A stretch of DNA of 64,000 nt from Nitrospira sp. ST-bin4 (GCA_002083565.1 MSXM01000012.1:1-64000), one strand, 5' to 3'. Positions 1-9,562 are shown, numbered from the stretch's first letter. Numbers and translations are program-made. Notes: generated by a model from the sequence alone, not told the origin.

Positions 1-22
1 CGTCACGGAAATTCTGGCGTAA
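1..22 (+). CDS. tuf: Elongation factor Tu, last six codons (partial)
   Basis: Frame 2 reads VTEILA followed by TAA at 20-22. This matches the usual end of bacterial EF-Tu, where the protein closes on a short hydrophobic tail after a GAGVV-type stretch. tuf directly before rpsJ is the classical order at the head of the S10 cluster, which supports the call. Only six codons are visible, so the identity rests on the tail and the position. About 95 bases separate it from rpsJ. Confidence 0.6.
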
Positions 23-118
23 GAAGACACAGGTATTTGTCAACTGCCATGCGTCAGCATGGTTGGCATGGAAGCCGAGCGGTTTCGAGTAACGGACGAT
101 GAATAACGGGGGTTCCGA

Positions 119-430
119 GTGAAGGTCGATCAGCGAATCAGAATCAGATTGCGCGGGTTCGATTACCGCGTGCTGGACCAGTCGGTGATGGAAATCGTCG
201 AAACTGTTCGGCGTAGCGGGGCTAAGGTAGTTGGCCCGATTCCACTTCCGACCAGAATCGAGAAGATTACCGTCCAGCGATCGACGCACGTCGATAAGAA
301 ATCGCGTGAACAGTTTGAAATGCGCACGCACAAGCGCTTGCTGGACATTATGGAGCCGACGCCGGAAACGATGGATTCGCTGATGAAGTTGAATTTGGCT
401 GCCGGCGTGGATGTGGAAATCAAGTTGTGA
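119..430 (+). CDS. rpsJ: 30S ribosomal protein S10
   Basis: S10 sits in the 30S head and, as NusE, pairs with NusB in antitermination; nusB lies at 51.0 kb in this window. The 103-residue product has the full S10 pattern, with [13 protein letters not shown] at the N terminus and the [14 protein letters not shown] loop in the centre. The length is normal for the family. The start is GTG at 119, with a GGGGG tract about six bases upstream. It is the first gene of the S10-spc-alpha supercluster, following tuf. Confidence 0.97.
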   Translation: MKVDQRIRIRLRGFDYRVLDQSVMEIVETVRRSGAKVVGPIPLPTRIEKITVQRSTHVDKKSREQFEMRTHKRLLDIMEPTPETMDSLMKLNLAAGVDVEIKL

Positions 431-473
431 GGAAGGACAGGGCTAAGCTCAGCTTCAGCCTCGCGGTGAGTGA

Positions 474-1094
474 ATGACAAACGGATTGCTTGGGAAAAAA
501 CTTGGGATGACGCAGGTCTTTGATCAAAATCGCTTGACCCCGGTGACGGTGATCGAGGCGGGGCCGTGCCGAGTTGTCACTGTGAAGACTAAAGAGCGCG
601 ATGGCTATGAGGCGGTTCAGCTCTCCTTCGGCGAAGTCAAGGAGCGCAAGCTTTCTAAGGCCGAACTGGGACACCTCAAGAAGAGCCAGTCGCCTGCCAG
701 CCGTGTGCTGCGTGAGTTTAAGAAGGATGGCGCTCCGGAGGTCGGGCAGTCGGTGACCGTCGATATTTTCAAGAAGGGCGATTGGGTCGATGTCATCGGG
801 ATCTCGAAGGGAAAGGGGTTTCAGGGCGTTGTTCGTCGCCACCACTACGCCGGCGGGCCGGAATCTCACGGATCGATGTTCCACCGGCATCCCGGTTCGA
901 TCGGGGCAAGTTCATATCCTTCGCGTGTGTGGAAGGGGAAAGAGTTGCCTGGCCATATGGGGGCGGAGCGGATCACGACGCAACGATTGAAGGTCGTCGA
1001 GTCGAGGCCTGATGAGCACCTTCTTTTCGTCCGCGGGGCTATTCCAGGTGCAGCAAACGGAATCGTCGTCATAAGAAAGTCAAAGAAGAGTTAA
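474..1094 (+). CDS. rplC: 50S ribosomal protein L3
   Basis: L3 is an early-assembling 23S rRNA binding protein whose central loop approaches the peptidyl transferase centre. The 206-residue product begins with the typical [16 protein letters not shown] and carries the conserved [16 protein letters not shown] loop near residues 105-120. Family members are usually 205-215 aa, so it is full length. It starts 43 bases after rpsJ and ends three bases before rplD, consistent with one transcript. Confidence 0.97.
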   Translation: MTNGLLGKKLGMTQVFDQNRLTPVTVIEAGPCRVVTVKTKERDGYEAVQLSFGEVKERKLSKAELGHLKKSQSPASRVLREFKKDGAPEVGQSVTVDIFKKGDWVDVIGISKGKGFQGVVRRHHYAGGPESHGSMFHRHPGSIGASSYPSRVWKGKELPGHMGAERITTQRLKVVESRPDEHLLFVRGAIPGAANGIVVIRKSKKS

Positions 1095-1097
1095 GCT

Positions 1098-1721
1098 ATG
1101 CCCACAGTTGATGTCGTCGATTGGCAGAACAAAAAGGTCGGAACGGTCGAGTTAGCGCCGAGCGTGTTTGGGTGCGAGCTCCGAGCAGCCTTGGTACATG
1201 AAGCGGTGATCATGCAGCGAGCCTGTGAACGCCAGGGAACGGCGTCTACTCTACGTCGAGGCGAAGTGAGCGGATCCGGCAAGAAGCCGTGGAAGCAAAA
1301 GCATACCGGACGGGCTCGAGCCGGGTCACTGCGGTCTCCTGTATGGCGTCACGGTGGGAGTGTGTTTGGGCCGAAGCCAAGAAGTTATGCGTATACAATG
1401 CCGAAACAGAAGTATCGGGCGGCGCTTCAGAGTGCTCTCTCTGCGAAGGTTTCGGAAGGAAAATTGGTGGTCTTGTCGGAGGTATCGCTTCAGCAGCCCA
1501 AGACGAAGTTGCTGGCGCAGGCACTGGGGCGTCTGAGCGGAGGGGATCATACCTTGGTTGTGCTTGGCAGTGGACAATCAACGGTCGCTCAGGCTGCTAA
1601 GAACATGGCCGCGGTCAAGGTGCTCAGCCCTGATCGGTTGAACGTGTATGACATCGTGCGTGCCGGTGTGGTCGTTGTCTCCCAGCAGGAACTGGGACGT
1701 GTGCAAGAGGTCTGGTCGTGA
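1098..1721 (+). CDS. rplD: 50S ribosomal protein L4
   Basis: L4 lines the exit tunnel of the 50S subunit; in enterobacteria it also autoregulates the S10 operon, which cannot be judged from sequence here. The 207-residue product has the tunnel-loop signature GSGKKPWKQKHTGRARAG (about residues 60-77) and the WRHGGSVFGPKPRSY stretch. It begins three bases after rplC and its stop overlaps the GTG start of rplW by four bases (GTGA), a sign of translational coupling. Confidence 0.97.
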   Translation: MPTVDVVDWQNKKVGTVELAPSVFGCELRAALVHEAVIMQRACERQGTASTLRRGEVSGSGKKPWKQKHTGRARAGSLRSPVWRHGGSVFGPKPRSYAYTMPKQKYRAALQSALSAKVSEGKLVVLSEVSLQQPKTKLLAQALGRLSGGDHTLVVLGSGQSTVAQAAKNMAAVKVLSPDRLNVYDIVRAGVVVVSQQELGRVQEVWS

Positions 1722-2011
1722 AAATCGAAATGCATGCAGTCTTGATTCAGCCTTTGTTGACAGAAAAAATAACGGGTCTCCGTGAGAAGACGAACACCGT
1801 CGGATTCATCGTCCACCCTGATGCGAATCGAGTGCAGATCAAGCAAGCGGTCGAATCGCTGCTGAAGGTCAAAGTTCAAAAAGTCAACGTGCTGAACATC
1901 CGTGGCAAGGTCAAGCGGCTCGGACGGTTTTCGGGCCGTCGTTCAGACTGGAAGAAGGCCTTCGTCACCCTCAAGAAGGGTGAGAAGCTTGAGATGTACG
2001 AAAGCGCATAA
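1718..2011 (+). CDS. rplW: 50S ribosomal protein L23
   Basis: L23 sits at the tunnel exit and docks trigger factor and SRP. The 97-residue product has the family features LIQPLLTEK near the N terminus and VNVLNIRGKVKRLGR in the middle. It starts with GTG inside the stop of rplD, so re-initiation after L4 is likely. Length is within the usual 93-100 aa. Confidence 0.96.
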   Translation: MKIEMHAVLIQPLLTEKITGLREKTNTVGFIVHPDANRVQIKQAVESLLKVKVQKVNVLNIRGKVKRLGRFSGRRSDWKKAFVTLKKGEKLEMYESA

Positions 2012-2044
2012 TCAGCGTGATGCGTAAAAGGTAGGGGCAGAGTT

Positions 2045-2887
2045 ATGGGTGTCAAATCATACAGGCCGACAACTCCGGGACGTCGTGGGATGACTGCGGT
2101 CACGACTGAGGAGCTGACAAAGAAAAAGCCGGAAAAGTCGCTGACCTCTTTTCATATTCGAAGCGGGGGGCGGAACAACGACGGACGGATGACCATCCGT
2201 TTTCGTGGGGCGGGCCATAAGCGGTTGTATCGGAAGATTGATTTTCATCGGGATAAGGTCGGTATCGCTGCGCGTGTTGAGGCGATTGAGTATGACCCGA
2301 ACCGATCAGCCCGTATCGCGCTGTTAAAGTACAAGGACGGAGAGAAGCGATATATCCTGGCTCCGGTCGGACTGAAAGTAAACGACGAAGTGCAATCGGG
2401 CCCGCAGTCTGAAATTCGTCCCGGTAATGCGCTTCCGTTGGCCAATATGCCGCTGGGTACGACTGTTCACAATATTGAATTAAAGCTTGGTAAGGGTGGG
2501 CAGCTGATCCGGAGTGCAGGCGGTTCTGCTCAGGTGATGGGCCGTGACGGAGATTACATCCAGGTTCGCTTGAAGTCCGGAGAAATGCGGCGGATCCTGG
2601 GGACCTGTATGGCGACGGTCGGGCAAGTTGGAAACGTCGATCACGAGAACATTACGGTGGGAAAAGCCGGCCGAAACCGATGGAAGGGAAAGCGGCCACA
2701 TGTCCGCGGCGTCGTTATGAACCCGGTCGATCATCCACATGGAGGCGGAGAGGGGAAGTCGGGCCAAGGGAATCCTCATCCTGTGTCGCCGTGGGGAGTG
2801 CCGACGAAGGGGTATAAGACCAGACAGAATAAGAAGACCGATAAGTTCATTATCGCCCGACGTAAGTCAGGAGTGCGCAATGCCTAG
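2045..2887 (+). CDS. rplB: 50S ribosomal protein L2
   Basis: L2 is a universally conserved 23S rRNA binding protein needed for subunit association and peptidyl transfer. The 280-residue product has the C-terminal signature [17 protein letters not shown], which contains the conserved histidine near residue 231, and the N-terminal [20 protein letters not shown] block. Full length. Its last eight bases overlap the start of rpsS. Confidence 0.97.
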   Translation: MGVKSYRPTTPGRRGMTAVTTEELTKKKPEKSLTSFHIRSGGRNNDGRMTIRFRGAGHKRLYRKIDFHRDKVGIAARVEAIEYDPNRSARIALLKYKDGEKRYILAPVGLKVNDEVQSGPQSEIRPGNALPLANMPLGTTVHNIELKLGKGGQLIRSAGGSAQVMGRDGDYIQVRLKSGEMRRILGTCMATVGQVGNVDHENITVGKAGRNRWKGKRPHVRGVVMNPVDHPHGGGEGKSGQGNPHPVSPWGVPTKGYKTRQNKKTDKFIIARRKSGVRNA

Positions 2888-3167
2888 ATCGATTAGTAAG
2901 GGCGCGTTTGTGGATGCTCATCTCCTTAAGAAAGTTGAGCACATGAACCAGGTGAAGGATCGCAAACTGATCAAGACATGGTCGCGGCGATCGACGGTTA
3001 TTCCGGACATGATCGGCCATACGTTTGCCGTCCATAACGGAAAGAAATTCATTCCCGTGTTTGTGACTGAAAATATGGTAGGCCACAAGCTCGGAGAGTT
3101 TGCGCCGACCCGGTTCTTCAAGGGGCATGGTCAGGCAAGGACGGAAAAGGCCGTTGCGCTGAAGTAG
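2880..3167 (+). CDS. rpsS: 30S ribosomal protein S19
   Basis: S19 sits in the 30S head and contacts S13. The ATG at 2880 gives a 95-residue protein starting [18 protein letters not shown], the normal S19 N terminus. The reading frame stays open further upstream inside rplB, but that longer version would add unrelated residues and exceed family length, so 2880 is preferred. GGAG at 2869-2872 supplies a ribosome binding site. It overlaps rplB by eight bases. Confidence 0.96.
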   Translation: MPRSISKGAFVDAHLLKKVEHMNQVKDRKLIKTWSRRSTVIPDMIGHTFAVHNGKKFIPVFVTENMVGHKLGEFAPTRFFKGHGQARTEKAVALK

Positions 3168-3246
3168 AAGAGGTTGGCGGTCGGCAGTCAATAGCGGAGG
3201 GCATCCCGGTCCAACGGCCGGTGATGGATGACGGGATCTAAAGACG

Positions 3247-3603
3247 ATGACGGAAGCACGAGCCATATTACGATTTGTTCGGGTCGCGCCACGCAAGGCG
3301 AAGCCTGTGATTGACATGATTCGGGGACAGCATGTTCCCGCGGCCCTGGCGATGTTGAAGCATACGCCGAGGCATGCCGCCCGTGTCGTTGAAAAAATCC
3401 TTCGATCTGCGGTGGCGAACGCTGAGCAGAAGGAAATGGGAGACAGCGAGTCGATGGTGATCTCCAAAGCCTTCGTCAACTGTGGGCCCACCTACAAGCG
3501 AGTTCGGGCCAGGTCGATGGGCCGGGCGAATGCGATTCAGAAACGGACCAGCCATATCACGGTGGTGGTGGCGGCGCCGACAATTCAGGATAAGAAGCAG
3601 TAG
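3247..3603 (+). CDS. rplV: 50S ribosomal protein L22
   Basis: L22 contributes a long hairpin to the polypeptide exit tunnel. The 118-residue product begins EARAILRFVRVAPRKAK and ends with the beta-hairpin region containing RARSMGRANAIQKRTSHI, the tunnel constriction segment where macrolide-resistance changes occur in other bacteria. Length is typical. It follows rpsS after 79 bases that hold no further gene. Confidence 0.97.
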   Translation: MTEARAILRFVRVAPRKAKPVIDMIRGQHVPAALAMLKHTPRHAARVVEKILRSAVANAEQKEMGDSESMVISKAFVNCGPTYKRVRARSMGRANAIQKRTSHITVVVAAPTIQDKKQ

Positions 3604-3637
3604 GGACACTTTTAACGCGTACTGAGGCAGACGTCGT

Positions 3638-4309
3638 ATGGGTCAGAAAACACATCCAATTGGATATCGTCTGGGTTACAACTATACCTGGAATTCTCGC
3701 TGGTATGCCGGCAAGGATTACGCCAAGCTGCTTCACCAGGATATCAAGATCAGAAAGACGGTCAAAGCTAAGCTGTACCATGCGGGTGTAGCCAAGGTGG
3801 AAATCGAGCGATCCGGTGATCAGACTCGAGTGATCATCCACACAGCTCGTCCGGGTATTATCATCGGCCGTAAGGGAGCTGAGGTTGATAAGCTCAAGGC
3901 TGATCTTGAAAAGCAATATGGCGGGCAGGCGTACATTACCGTCAAGGAAATCAAAAAGCCTGAACTTGATGCGCAGCTGGTTAGTGAAAATGTCGCTGCT
4001 CAACTCGAAAAACGTGTGGCGTTCAGGCGGGCCATGAAACGTAGTGTCCAGTCGGCGCTTCGGCTCGGTGCGCAAGGAATCAAAATTATGGTGGCAGGCC
4101 GTTTGGGTGGTGCGGAAATCGCACGAACCGAATGGTATCGCGAAGGACGTGTGCCGCTGCATACTCTGCGGGCGGAAATCGACTATGGGTTTGCTGAGGC
4201 GCACACCACTATGGGGCAGATCGGCGTCAAGACGTGGATTTACAAGGGTGAACTGCTTCCGGCTCAGCCAATGAAACCGGATTCTCTTCTTGAGCGGCGG
4301 ATTGGGTAA
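3638..4309 (+). CDS. rpsC: 30S ribosomal protein S3
   Basis: S3 forms part of the mRNA entry tunnel. The 223-residue product starts [14 protein letters not shown], has the KH-domain loop [13 protein letters not shown] (about residues 74-86) and the C-terminal domain with [20 protein letters not shown]. Length is within the 210-240 aa family range. It is co-directional with neighbouring ribosomal genes. Confidence 0.97.
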   Translation: MGQKTHPIGYRLGYNYTWNSRWYAGKDYAKLLHQDIKIRKTVKAKLYHAGVAKVEIERSGDQTRVIIHTARPGIIIGRKGAEVDKLKADLEKQYGGQAYITVKEIKKPELDAQLVSENVAAQLEKRVAFRRAMKRSVQSALRLGAQGIKIMVAGRLGGAEIARTEWYREGRVPLHTLRAEIDYGFAEAHTTMGQIGVKTWIYKGELLPAQPMKPDSLLERRIG

Positions 4310-4321
4310 GGAGATCGAGTT

Positions 4322-4738
4322 GTGTTAGCGCCGAAGAAAGTCAAATTCAGAAAAATGCAGAAGGGCCGCATGAAGGGCAAGGCCTATCGTGGCGGTCAAA
4401 TTACACTGGGGCAATTCGGTCTCAAGGCCTTGGAACCCGGGTGGGTGACCAGCCGCCAAATTGAAGCGGCGAGAATCGCAATCACCCGTTATGTGAAGCG
4501 AGGCGGACAGGTGTGGACGCGCATATTCCCGGATAAGCCGATCACAAAGAAACCTGCCGAGACTCGAATGGGCAAAGGCAAGGGCAATCCAGAGTATTGG
4601 GTAGCGGTTGTGAAGCCTGGCCGGATTTTGTATGAGATGGATGGGGTCACGCCTGAGGTTGCAAAGGAAGCATTCCGACTTGCGTCTCACAAGCTGCCTG
4701 TTGCGACAAAGCTGGTCGTTCGTGGAGAGTTCGCGTAA
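4322..4738 (+). CDS. rplP: 50S ribosomal protein L16
   Basis: L16 helps organise the A site and the binding of tRNA elbows. The 138-residue product has [19 protein letters not shown] at the N terminus and [19 protein letters not shown] in the centre, both family hallmarks. The start is GTG at 4322, 12 bases after rpsC, preceded by AAGGAGA as ribosome binding site. Confidence 0.97.
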   Translation: MLAPKKVKFRKMQKGRMKGKAYRGGQITLGQFGLKALEPGWVTSRQIEAARIAITRYVKRGGQVWTRIFPDKPITKKPAETRMGKGKGNPEYWVAVVKPGRILYEMDGVTPEVAKEAFRLASHKLPVATKLVVRGEFA

Positions 4739-4768
4739 GGCCTTGAGTCCGGCCTGAGGGGTAAGGGT

Positions 4769-4984
4769 ATGGCATTGGAACTGAAAGAGTTGCGGCAACT
4801 AACAGCGATCGAGCTTGCAGATAAGGCAAAGCAACTCGTCCAGGAGCTCTTCAATCTGCGGTTCCAGTTCGGAACTGGCCGGCTTGAGAATCCTATGCAA
4901 ATTCGAAGAACCAAGCGCGATATTGCCAGGATTAAGACTGTCATCCGGCAGATCGAGCAGCAGGCTGAAGCAGCCAAAGGGTAG
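4769..4984 (+). CDS. rpmC: 50S ribosomal protein L29
   Basis: L29 is a small two-helix protein beside L23 at the tunnel exit. The 71-residue product has the family pattern ELRQLTAIELADK followed by LFNLRFQFGTGRLENP and a basic helix. Typical length is 60-75 aa. It lies between rplP and rpsQ as in most bacteria, six bases before rpsQ. Confidence 0.95.
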   Translation: MALELKELRQLTAIELADKAKQLVQELFNLRFQFGTGRLENPMQIRRTKRDIARIKTVIRQIEQQAEAAKG

Positions 4985-4990
4985 GGGTCT

Positions 4991-5257
4991 ATGTCTGAGG
5001 GTGTGAAAAGGCATCACCGGTTTGGAAGTGTCGTCAGCAATAAAATGCAGAAGACCGTCGTCGTGGCTGTGTCACGATCCGTCATTCATCCTGTTTACAG
5101 GAAAGTGCTCAAGCGGGTGACGAGATTGAAAGCGCATGATGAGAGTGGACAATGCAAGGTGGGTGATCGGGTCAAGATTATTCAGACCAGGCCATTGAGT
5201 AAGGACAAGAACTGGCGGGTCGTTCAGGTCATGGAAAAGGGACAGGCTGAAAAATAG
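4991..5257 (+). CDS. rpsQ: 30S ribosomal protein S17
   Basis: S17 is a primary 16S rRNA binding protein with an OB fold. The 88-residue product contains GSVVSNKMQKTVVVAVSR and the C-terminal VKIIQTRPLSKDKNWRVV, both diagnostic of the family. It starts six bases after rpmC. Length is normal. Confidence 0.96.
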   Translation: MSEGVKRHHRFGSVVSNKMQKTVVVAVSRSVIHPVYRKVLKRVTRLKAHDESGQCKVGDRVKIIQTRPLSKDKNWRVVQVMEKGQAEK

Positions 5258-5310
5258 AGGGAGCACCGTTCTGAGATCATCGGATCTCATGGCATGCGCG
5301 GAACGCAGAT

Positions 5311-5679
5311 ATGATTCAAAACTACACGTATATGGATGTGGCCGATAATTCCGGCGCGAAGCAGGCGATGTGCTTCCACGTATTTGGAGGCACCAGACGT
5401 CGCTATGCATCGTTGGGTGACATCGTTGTCGTTGCCGTCAAGGAAGCCATTCCCCAGGCGAGTGTGAAAAAGGGGGATGTCAGCCGCGCGGTGATTGTGC
5501 GGACGACAAAAGAAGTGCGGCGGGAAGATGGCTCCTACATTAAGTTTGATCGAAATGCCTGTGTGTTGATCAATAAGGATGGCGAGCCAATCGGGACGCG
5601 CATTTTTGGACCGGTCGCGCGCGAGCTGCGGTGGAAGAAATTCATGAAGATCATTTCCCTTGCACCTGAGGTGCTGTAG
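5311..5679 (+). CDS. rplN: 50S ribosomal protein L14
   Basis: L14 lies at the subunit interface and forms bridges to 16S rRNA. The 122-residue product, exactly the common family length, starts [18 protein letters not shown] and contains [19 protein letters not shown] and [13 protein letters not shown]. It opens the spc-type part of the cluster, 53 bases after rpsQ. Confidence 0.97.
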   Translation: MIQNYTYMDVADNSGAKQAMCFHVFGGTRRRYASLGDIVVVAVKEAIPQASVKKGDVSRAVIVRTTKEVRREDGSYIKFDRNACVLINKDGEPIGTRIFGPVARELRWKKFMKIISLAPEVL

Positions 5680-5700
5680 GGATCGGTAAGTGAGGATATT

Positions 5701-6030
5701 GTGCAGGCACTTCGCAAGAGCAAAATAAAAAAAGGCGATACAGTCGTCGTGATTACAGGCCGTGATCGGGGGAAGACCGGGAAGGTCCTCTCTGTGGATC
5801 TTGGAGCCGGGCAGGTGACGGTTGAAAAGCTCAATATCATCAAGCGGCACACCAAGCCGAATCAGAAGGTCAAGCAAGGGGGCATTCTTGAACGTGAGGC
5901 CCCTCTCAATATCTCAAAGGTAATGTTTTTCTGCCCCGTCACGCAGAAGCCGACACGAGTAGGAATACGGTCATCGGGGGATGGGCGGCGGACCAGGTTC
6001 AGTAAAAAATCGAACGAGCCTATCGAGTAG
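5701..6030 (+). CDS. rplX: 50S ribosomal protein L24
   Basis: L24 is an assembly initiator of the 50S subunit with an N-terminal KOW motif, visible here as [20 protein letters not shown] (about residues 7-26). The 109-residue product starts with GTG at 5701, 21 bases after rplN. Length is typical. Confidence 0.96.
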   Translation: MQALRKSKIKKGDTVVVITGRDRGKTGKVLSVDLGAGQVTVEKLNIIKRHTKPNQKVKQGGILEREAPLNISKVMFFCPVTQKPTRVGIRSSGDGRRTRFSKKSNEPIE

Positions 6031-6046
6031 GGTTGGAGAATTTGGA

Positions 6047-6697
6047 ATGGCGAAAGTAGAAAAAGGCAAAACCGGAAAGCCGGCTGAACGGAAGTCGCAG
6101 AAAAAAGAGAGTGCGGCGCCGCAGAAGTTGGACGAGGGAAGCGAAGAGTCGAAATTCAGGCCTCGGCTTCGTGACACCTATCAGCAAAAGGTAGTGCCGG
6201 CGCTGATGAAGGAGTTCGGCTACAAGAATGTCATGCAGGTTCCTCGACTTGAGCGTGTTGTGCTCAATGTCGGTATGGGAGAGGCTCTGCAGAATGTCAA
6301 GTTGCTCGAGAGTGCGGTGACAGAACTGGGAACGATCACAGGGCAAAAGCCGGTTGTGACCAGGGCCAAGAAAGCGATAGCCGGATTCAAGTTGCGGCAG
6401 GGGTTGCCGATCGGAGCTAAGGTGACGCTTCGTAGCCGCCGCATGTACGAATTTTTTGACCGTCTGGTATCGTTGGCGCTTCCGCGCATCCGAGATTTTC
6501 GCGGCGTTTCACCGAAGGCATTCGATGGGCGTGGAAACTATACCTTCGGACTGAAGGAACAGCTGATTTTCCCGGAGATCAAGTACGACGAAGTGGCATC
6601 TATCCATGGCATGGACATTACGATTGTGACGACAGCCAAGACGAACGACGAGGGGAAGGCCCTGTTGAAACATCTGGGCATGCCGTTTCGTACCTAG
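6047..6697 (+). CDS. rplE: 50S ribosomal protein L5 with charged N-terminal extension
   Basis: L5 binds 5S rRNA and contacts P-site tRNA. The conserved body starts at [16 protein letters not shown], about residue 39, and includes the [13 protein letters not shown] and [14 protein letters not shown] segments. From ATG 6047 the protein is 216 aa against a usual 178-190. The extra 35-40 residues are rich in Lys, Glu and Ser ([20 protein letters not shown]) and have no counterpart in typical L5. GGAG-like GTTGGAGAA lies upstream of 6047. A longer version from 5981 would overlap rplX and is less likely. Confidence 0.93.
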   Translation: MAKVEKGKTGKPAERKSQKKESAAPQKLDEGSEESKFRPRLRDTYQQKVVPALMKEFGYKNVMQVPRLERVVLNVGMGEALQNVKLLESAVTELGTITGQKPVVTRAKKAIAGFKLRQGLPIGAKVTLRSRRMYEFFDRLVSLALPRIRDFRGVSPKAFDGRGNYTFGLKEQLIFPEIKYDEVASIHGMDITIVTTAKTNDEGKALLKHLGMPFRT

Positions 6698-6741
6698 GGA
6701 CACACTCGGTGTGAGGCATTGTTCGAAGAGAAGGAGTGTTT

Positions 6742-6927
6742 GTGGCACGATTAGCGCTGAGGAATAAGGCGGCAACCAAACAAAAGTTTCCGTGCCGGGA
6801 GTATCATCGCTGCGGCGTATGTGGCCGTGTACGTGGGTATCTTCGCCGGTTTCGGATGTGCAGAATCTGTTTTCGGCTCCTGAGTCTCCGTGGAGAAATC
6901 CCGGGCGTACGCAAATCAAGCTGGTAG
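6742..6927 (+). CDS. rpsN: 30S ribosomal protein S14, zinc-binding type
   Basis: S14 sits in the 30S head. The 61-residue product is the short zinc (C+) form, with two CxxC pairs, CGVC and CRIC, about 16 residues apart, and the C-terminal [11 protein letters not shown]. The GTG at 6742 gives exactly the family length and has AAGGAG at 6731-6736; a GTG at 6736 would place the ribosome binding site over the start. Confidence 0.95.
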   Translation: MARLALRNKAATKQKFPCREYHRCGVCGRVRGYLRRFRMCRICFRLLSLRGEIPGVRKSSW

Positions 6928-6978
6928 CCGGTATGTCGGCCTACGGTCGATCGTCTTAAGAATGTAGAAGGATATCAG

Positions 6979-7374
6979 ATGCTTACAGATCCGATCAGTG
7001 ACCTCCTTGTTCGGTTGAAAAATGGCGCTCAGCGTCGTCATGAGACAGTGGTTGTTCCGACTTCGAAATTGAAGCGTGCAATTTTAGAGATCTTGAAGAG
7101 AGAGGGCTATGTCGATGGCATTGAGGACGGGACGCGTGACGGGCATCCGATTCTTGATGTGCGGTTGCGATATGTGGGGGAAGGACAGCCCATGATTACG
7201 GGCCTGGAGCGGATCAGCAAGCCTGGACGCCGTGTTTATGTCGGAAGCAAAGATATTACAAAGGTCCGCAATGGGATCGGGGTGTCCATCCTTTCGACCT
7301 CGAAAGGTATCATGACGGATCAGGAGTCCCGCAAGAATAAGTTGGGTGGAGAGATTTTGTGTTCAGTGTGGTAG
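6979..7374 (+). CDS. rpsH: 30S ribosomal protein S8
   Basis: S8 is a primary binder of the 16S central domain and, in enterobacteria, the translational repressor of the spc operon. The 131-residue product begins MLTDPISDLLVRLKNG and ends with GIGVSILSTSKGIMTDQESR, the RNA-binding C-terminal pattern. Length is normal. Confidence 0.97.
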   Translation: MLTDPISDLLVRLKNGAQRRHETVVVPTSKLKRAILEILKREGYVDGIEDGTRDGHPILDVRLRYVGEGQPMITGLERISKPGRRVYVGSKDITKVRNGIGVSILSTSKGIMTDQESRKNKLGGEILCSVW

Positions 7375-7416
7375 GCGGGGCGGAGTTTTAACGACTGAAT
7401 AGGGATGTAGAAAATC

Positions 7417-7953
7417 ATGTCGCGGATAGGGAAGAAACCAATCACGGTTCCCAGTGGAGTGGATGTCAAAGTCTCCGGATCGAATGTGTCGGTCAAGGGT
7501 CCTTTGGGGAAGCTGGATTGGTCTTTAGCTCAGGGTGTGAGCGTTGCGGTGGATAACGGCCAGATCGTTGTCACTCGCTCCAGTGAAGACCGCAAACTGC
7601 GGGCCCTGCATGGTCTTGTTCGAGCGGAATTGAATAACATGGTGCTTGGGGTCACTAAGGGCTACGAACGATCGCTTGAAATAACCGGAGTCGGATACAA
7701 GGCACAAATTCAAGGCAGGACGATGAGTTTCAATGTCGGGTATATCAATCCCGTCGTATATCAAGTGCCGGCTGGCATTGATGTGAAGGTGGATAAGCAG
7801 ACCCTTATCAATGTCAAGGGAGTCGATAAACGCCTTGTCGGACAGGTGGCGGCAAATCTGCGAGCGATCAAGCCTCCCGATGTGTACAAGCAAAAGGGTG
7901 TTCGCTATGCGGGCGAACAGTTGCGGAAAAAGGAAGGCAAGACAGGGAAGTAG
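7417..7953 (+). CDS. rplF: 50S ribosomal protein L6
   Basis: L6 stabilises the sarcin-ricin loop region. The 178-residue product starts MSRIGKKPITVPSGVDV and carries the C-terminal repeat with KPPDVYKQKGVRYAGE, the strongly conserved L6 signature. It ends nine bases before rplR. Length is typical. Confidence 0.97.
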   Translation: MSRIGKKPITVPSGVDVKVSGSNVSVKGPLGKLDWSLAQGVSVAVDNGQIVVTRSSEDRKLRALHGLVRAELNNMVLGVTKGYERSLEITGVGYKAQIQGRTMSFNVGYINPVVYQVPAGIDVKVDKQTLINVKGVDKRLVGQVAANLRAIKPPDVYKQKGVRYAGEQLRKKEGKTGK

Positions 7954-7962
7954 GTAGCGAAC

Positions 7963-8328
7963 ATGAATACGGCTGAAAAATTACGACAACTGAAACAGCG
8001 GCGGCGGCGTGTGCGCAAGACGATCATGGGGACTGCTGAACGACCTCGTCTGAACGTGTTCCGCAGCAGCGCACATATCTATGCGCAGGTGATCAACGAC
8101 ATCGAGGGGAAAACGCTCGCAGCAGCGTCGTCGCTCGATAAGTCGCTGCGCACGGCGCTTAAATCGACGAGCAGCATTGAAGCGGCGAAGGCGGTCGGGA
8201 AGCTGATTGCGTCGCGGGCGAAGGCTGCCAATGTGAATGCTGTGGTCTTTGATCGCGGCGGACGGATGTATCACGGCAGAATCAAAGCGCTTGCCGATGC
8301 GTCGCGTGAAGGGGGTCTTCAGTTCTAG
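7963..8328 (+). CDS. rplR: 50S ribosomal protein L18
   Basis: L18 binds 5S rRNA together with L5. The 121-residue product has [18 protein letters not shown] in the N-terminal half and [19 protein letters not shown] near the C terminus, both family hallmarks. The basic N terminus ([10 protein letters not shown]) is typical. It is nine bases from rplF. Confidence 0.96.
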   Translation: MNTAEKLRQLKQRRRRVRKTIMGTAERPRLNVFRSSAHIYAQVINDIEGKTLAAASSLDKSLRTALKSTSSIEAAKAVGKLIASRAKAANVNAVVFDRGGRMYHGRIKALADASREGGLQF

Positions 8329-8388
8329 CGCGGTCATCCTTTTCATCCCCACCAATTTCGAGTGGGAAGAGCAGAAACGAGGCACTGT

Positions 8389-8898
8389 GTGCGAGTCAAT
8401 CCTGATGAACTAAGCCTGAAAGATAAAGTCGTCTTCATCAATCGCGTCGCAAAGGTAGTGAAGGGCGGCAAACGGTTTAACTTTTGTGCCCTGGTCGTGG
8501 TCGGTGACGGCCATGGTTGGGTGGGGATCGGCAAAGGGAAGGCTGCAGAAGTCCCGGTCGCCATATCAAAGGCTGTCGAGCAAGCCAAGAAGCATCTCGT
8601 GCATGTTGCGCTCAAGGGCGGCTCAATTCCACATGAAGTGCATGGCCTCTTTGGCGGTGAACATGTGCTCCTCAAGCCGGCAGCCGACGGAACGGGGATT
8701 GTCGCCGGTGGTGCAGTTCGCGCCGTCGTCGAATTGGTTGGCGCGCATAATGTGGTTGCAAAGACGCTTGGCCGTGGTAATCCCTTCAATACGGTTCGAG
8801 CAACATTAGATGGACTCACGCAATTGAGAAATCCTGAAGAAGTGCTTCGTCTGCGTCGTCGGACCATGGCGGAGCGGCAGGAAGGGGCGGCGGTGTAA
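8389..8898 (+). CDS. rpsE: 30S ribosomal protein S5
   Basis: S5 contributes to decoding fidelity and the mRNA entry helicase. From GTG 8389 the product is 169 aa and starts MRVNPDELSLKDKVVFINR, the usual S5 N terminus; GAGG at 8379-8382 is well spaced as ribosome binding site. A GTG at 8362 would add nine unconserved residues without such a site. The stop overlaps the rpmD start (TAATG). Confidence 0.94.
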   Translation: MRVNPDELSLKDKVVFINRVAKVVKGGKRFNFCALVVVGDGHGWVGIGKGKAAEVPVAISKAVEQAKKHLVHVALKGGSIPHEVHGLFGGEHVLLKPAADGTGIVAGGAVRAVVELVGAHNVVAKTLGRGNPFNTVRATLDGLTQLRNPEEVLRLRRRTMAERQEGAAV

Positions 8899-9116
8899 TG
8901 GGTACGGTTGCGACACCTAAATCTAAAAAATCGACAGTGCCAGGCGTTCGGGTGACACTTATGCGGAGTCCAATCGGTACACCGCAAACGCATCGCCTGG
9001 TGCTGCGAGGGCTTCGGCTTCGGCATATACGCCAGACGGCCGTCCATCCGGACACTCCCCAGGTTCGCGGGTTGATCAAGAAAGTGGGTTATCTGCTCGA
9101 GGTTGGAAAGCCATGA
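8898..9116 (+). CDS. rpmD: 50S ribosomal protein L30
   Basis: L30 is a small globular 50S protein. The 72-residue product contains VTLMRSPIGTPQTHRLVLRGL and HPDTPQVRGLIKKVGYLLEV in family order, after a short lysine-rich N-terminal extension of about 15 residues. The ATG shares its first base with the rpsE stop, and its own stop overlaps rplO by four bases, so all three genes are probably coupled. Confidence 0.95.
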   Translation: MGTVATPKSKKSTVPGVRVTLMRSPIGTPQTHRLVLRGLRLRHIRQTAVHPDTPQVRGLIKKVGYLLEVGKP

Positions 9117-9562
9117 ATCTTCATGATTTGACACCGGCAAAAGGCGCAAAGAAGCGGAGAAAAAGGATCGGACGCGGACCCGGGTCCGGCCACGGAAAGA
9201 CCGCGACCAAGGGACATAAGGGATTGCTGGCGAGATCCGGAGGCGGAAAGCGGCCGGGTTTTGAAGGCGGTCAGATGCCGTTGATTCGGCGGTTGCCGAA
9301 GTTCGGGTTCGTCAACAATTTCCGCACGGAATATTCCATCGTCAATGTGAGTAGTTTTCAGGATTGGAACGGAAGCGGAACCATCACCCCGCAATCCATG
9401 GTGGATGCCGGCTTGGTCAAGCGTAAAACACTGCCGATCAAAATCCTCGGCAATGGAGAGCTGAAGAAGTCACTCGTCATTCAGGCCCATAAGTTCAGCA
9501 AGTCTGCGGAGGCGAAGATTCAGTCGGCTGGAGGGAGAGTCGAGGTCATCGGCGGTGTTTGA
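9113..9562 (+). CDS. rplO: 50S ribosomal protein L15
   Basis: L15 is a late-assembling 50S protein. The 149-residue product has the extended basic N terminus RKRIGRGPGSGHGKTATKGH and the GFEGGQMPLIRRLPKFGF block characteristic of the family. It overlaps rpmD by four bases and secY by eight bases. Confidence 0.96.
   Translation: MNLHDLTPAKGAKKRRKRIGRGPGSGHGKTATKGHKGLLARSGGGKRPGFEGGQMPLIRRLPKFGFVNNFRTEYSIVNVSSFQDWNGSGTITPQSMVDAGLVKRKTLPIKILGNGELKKSLVIQAHKFSKSAEAKIQSAGGRVEVIGGV

Noticed and set aside
420..890. 156-codon minus-strand frame across rplC
   Set aside because: Antisense to a certain ribosomal protein gene, no domain, no ribosome binding site.
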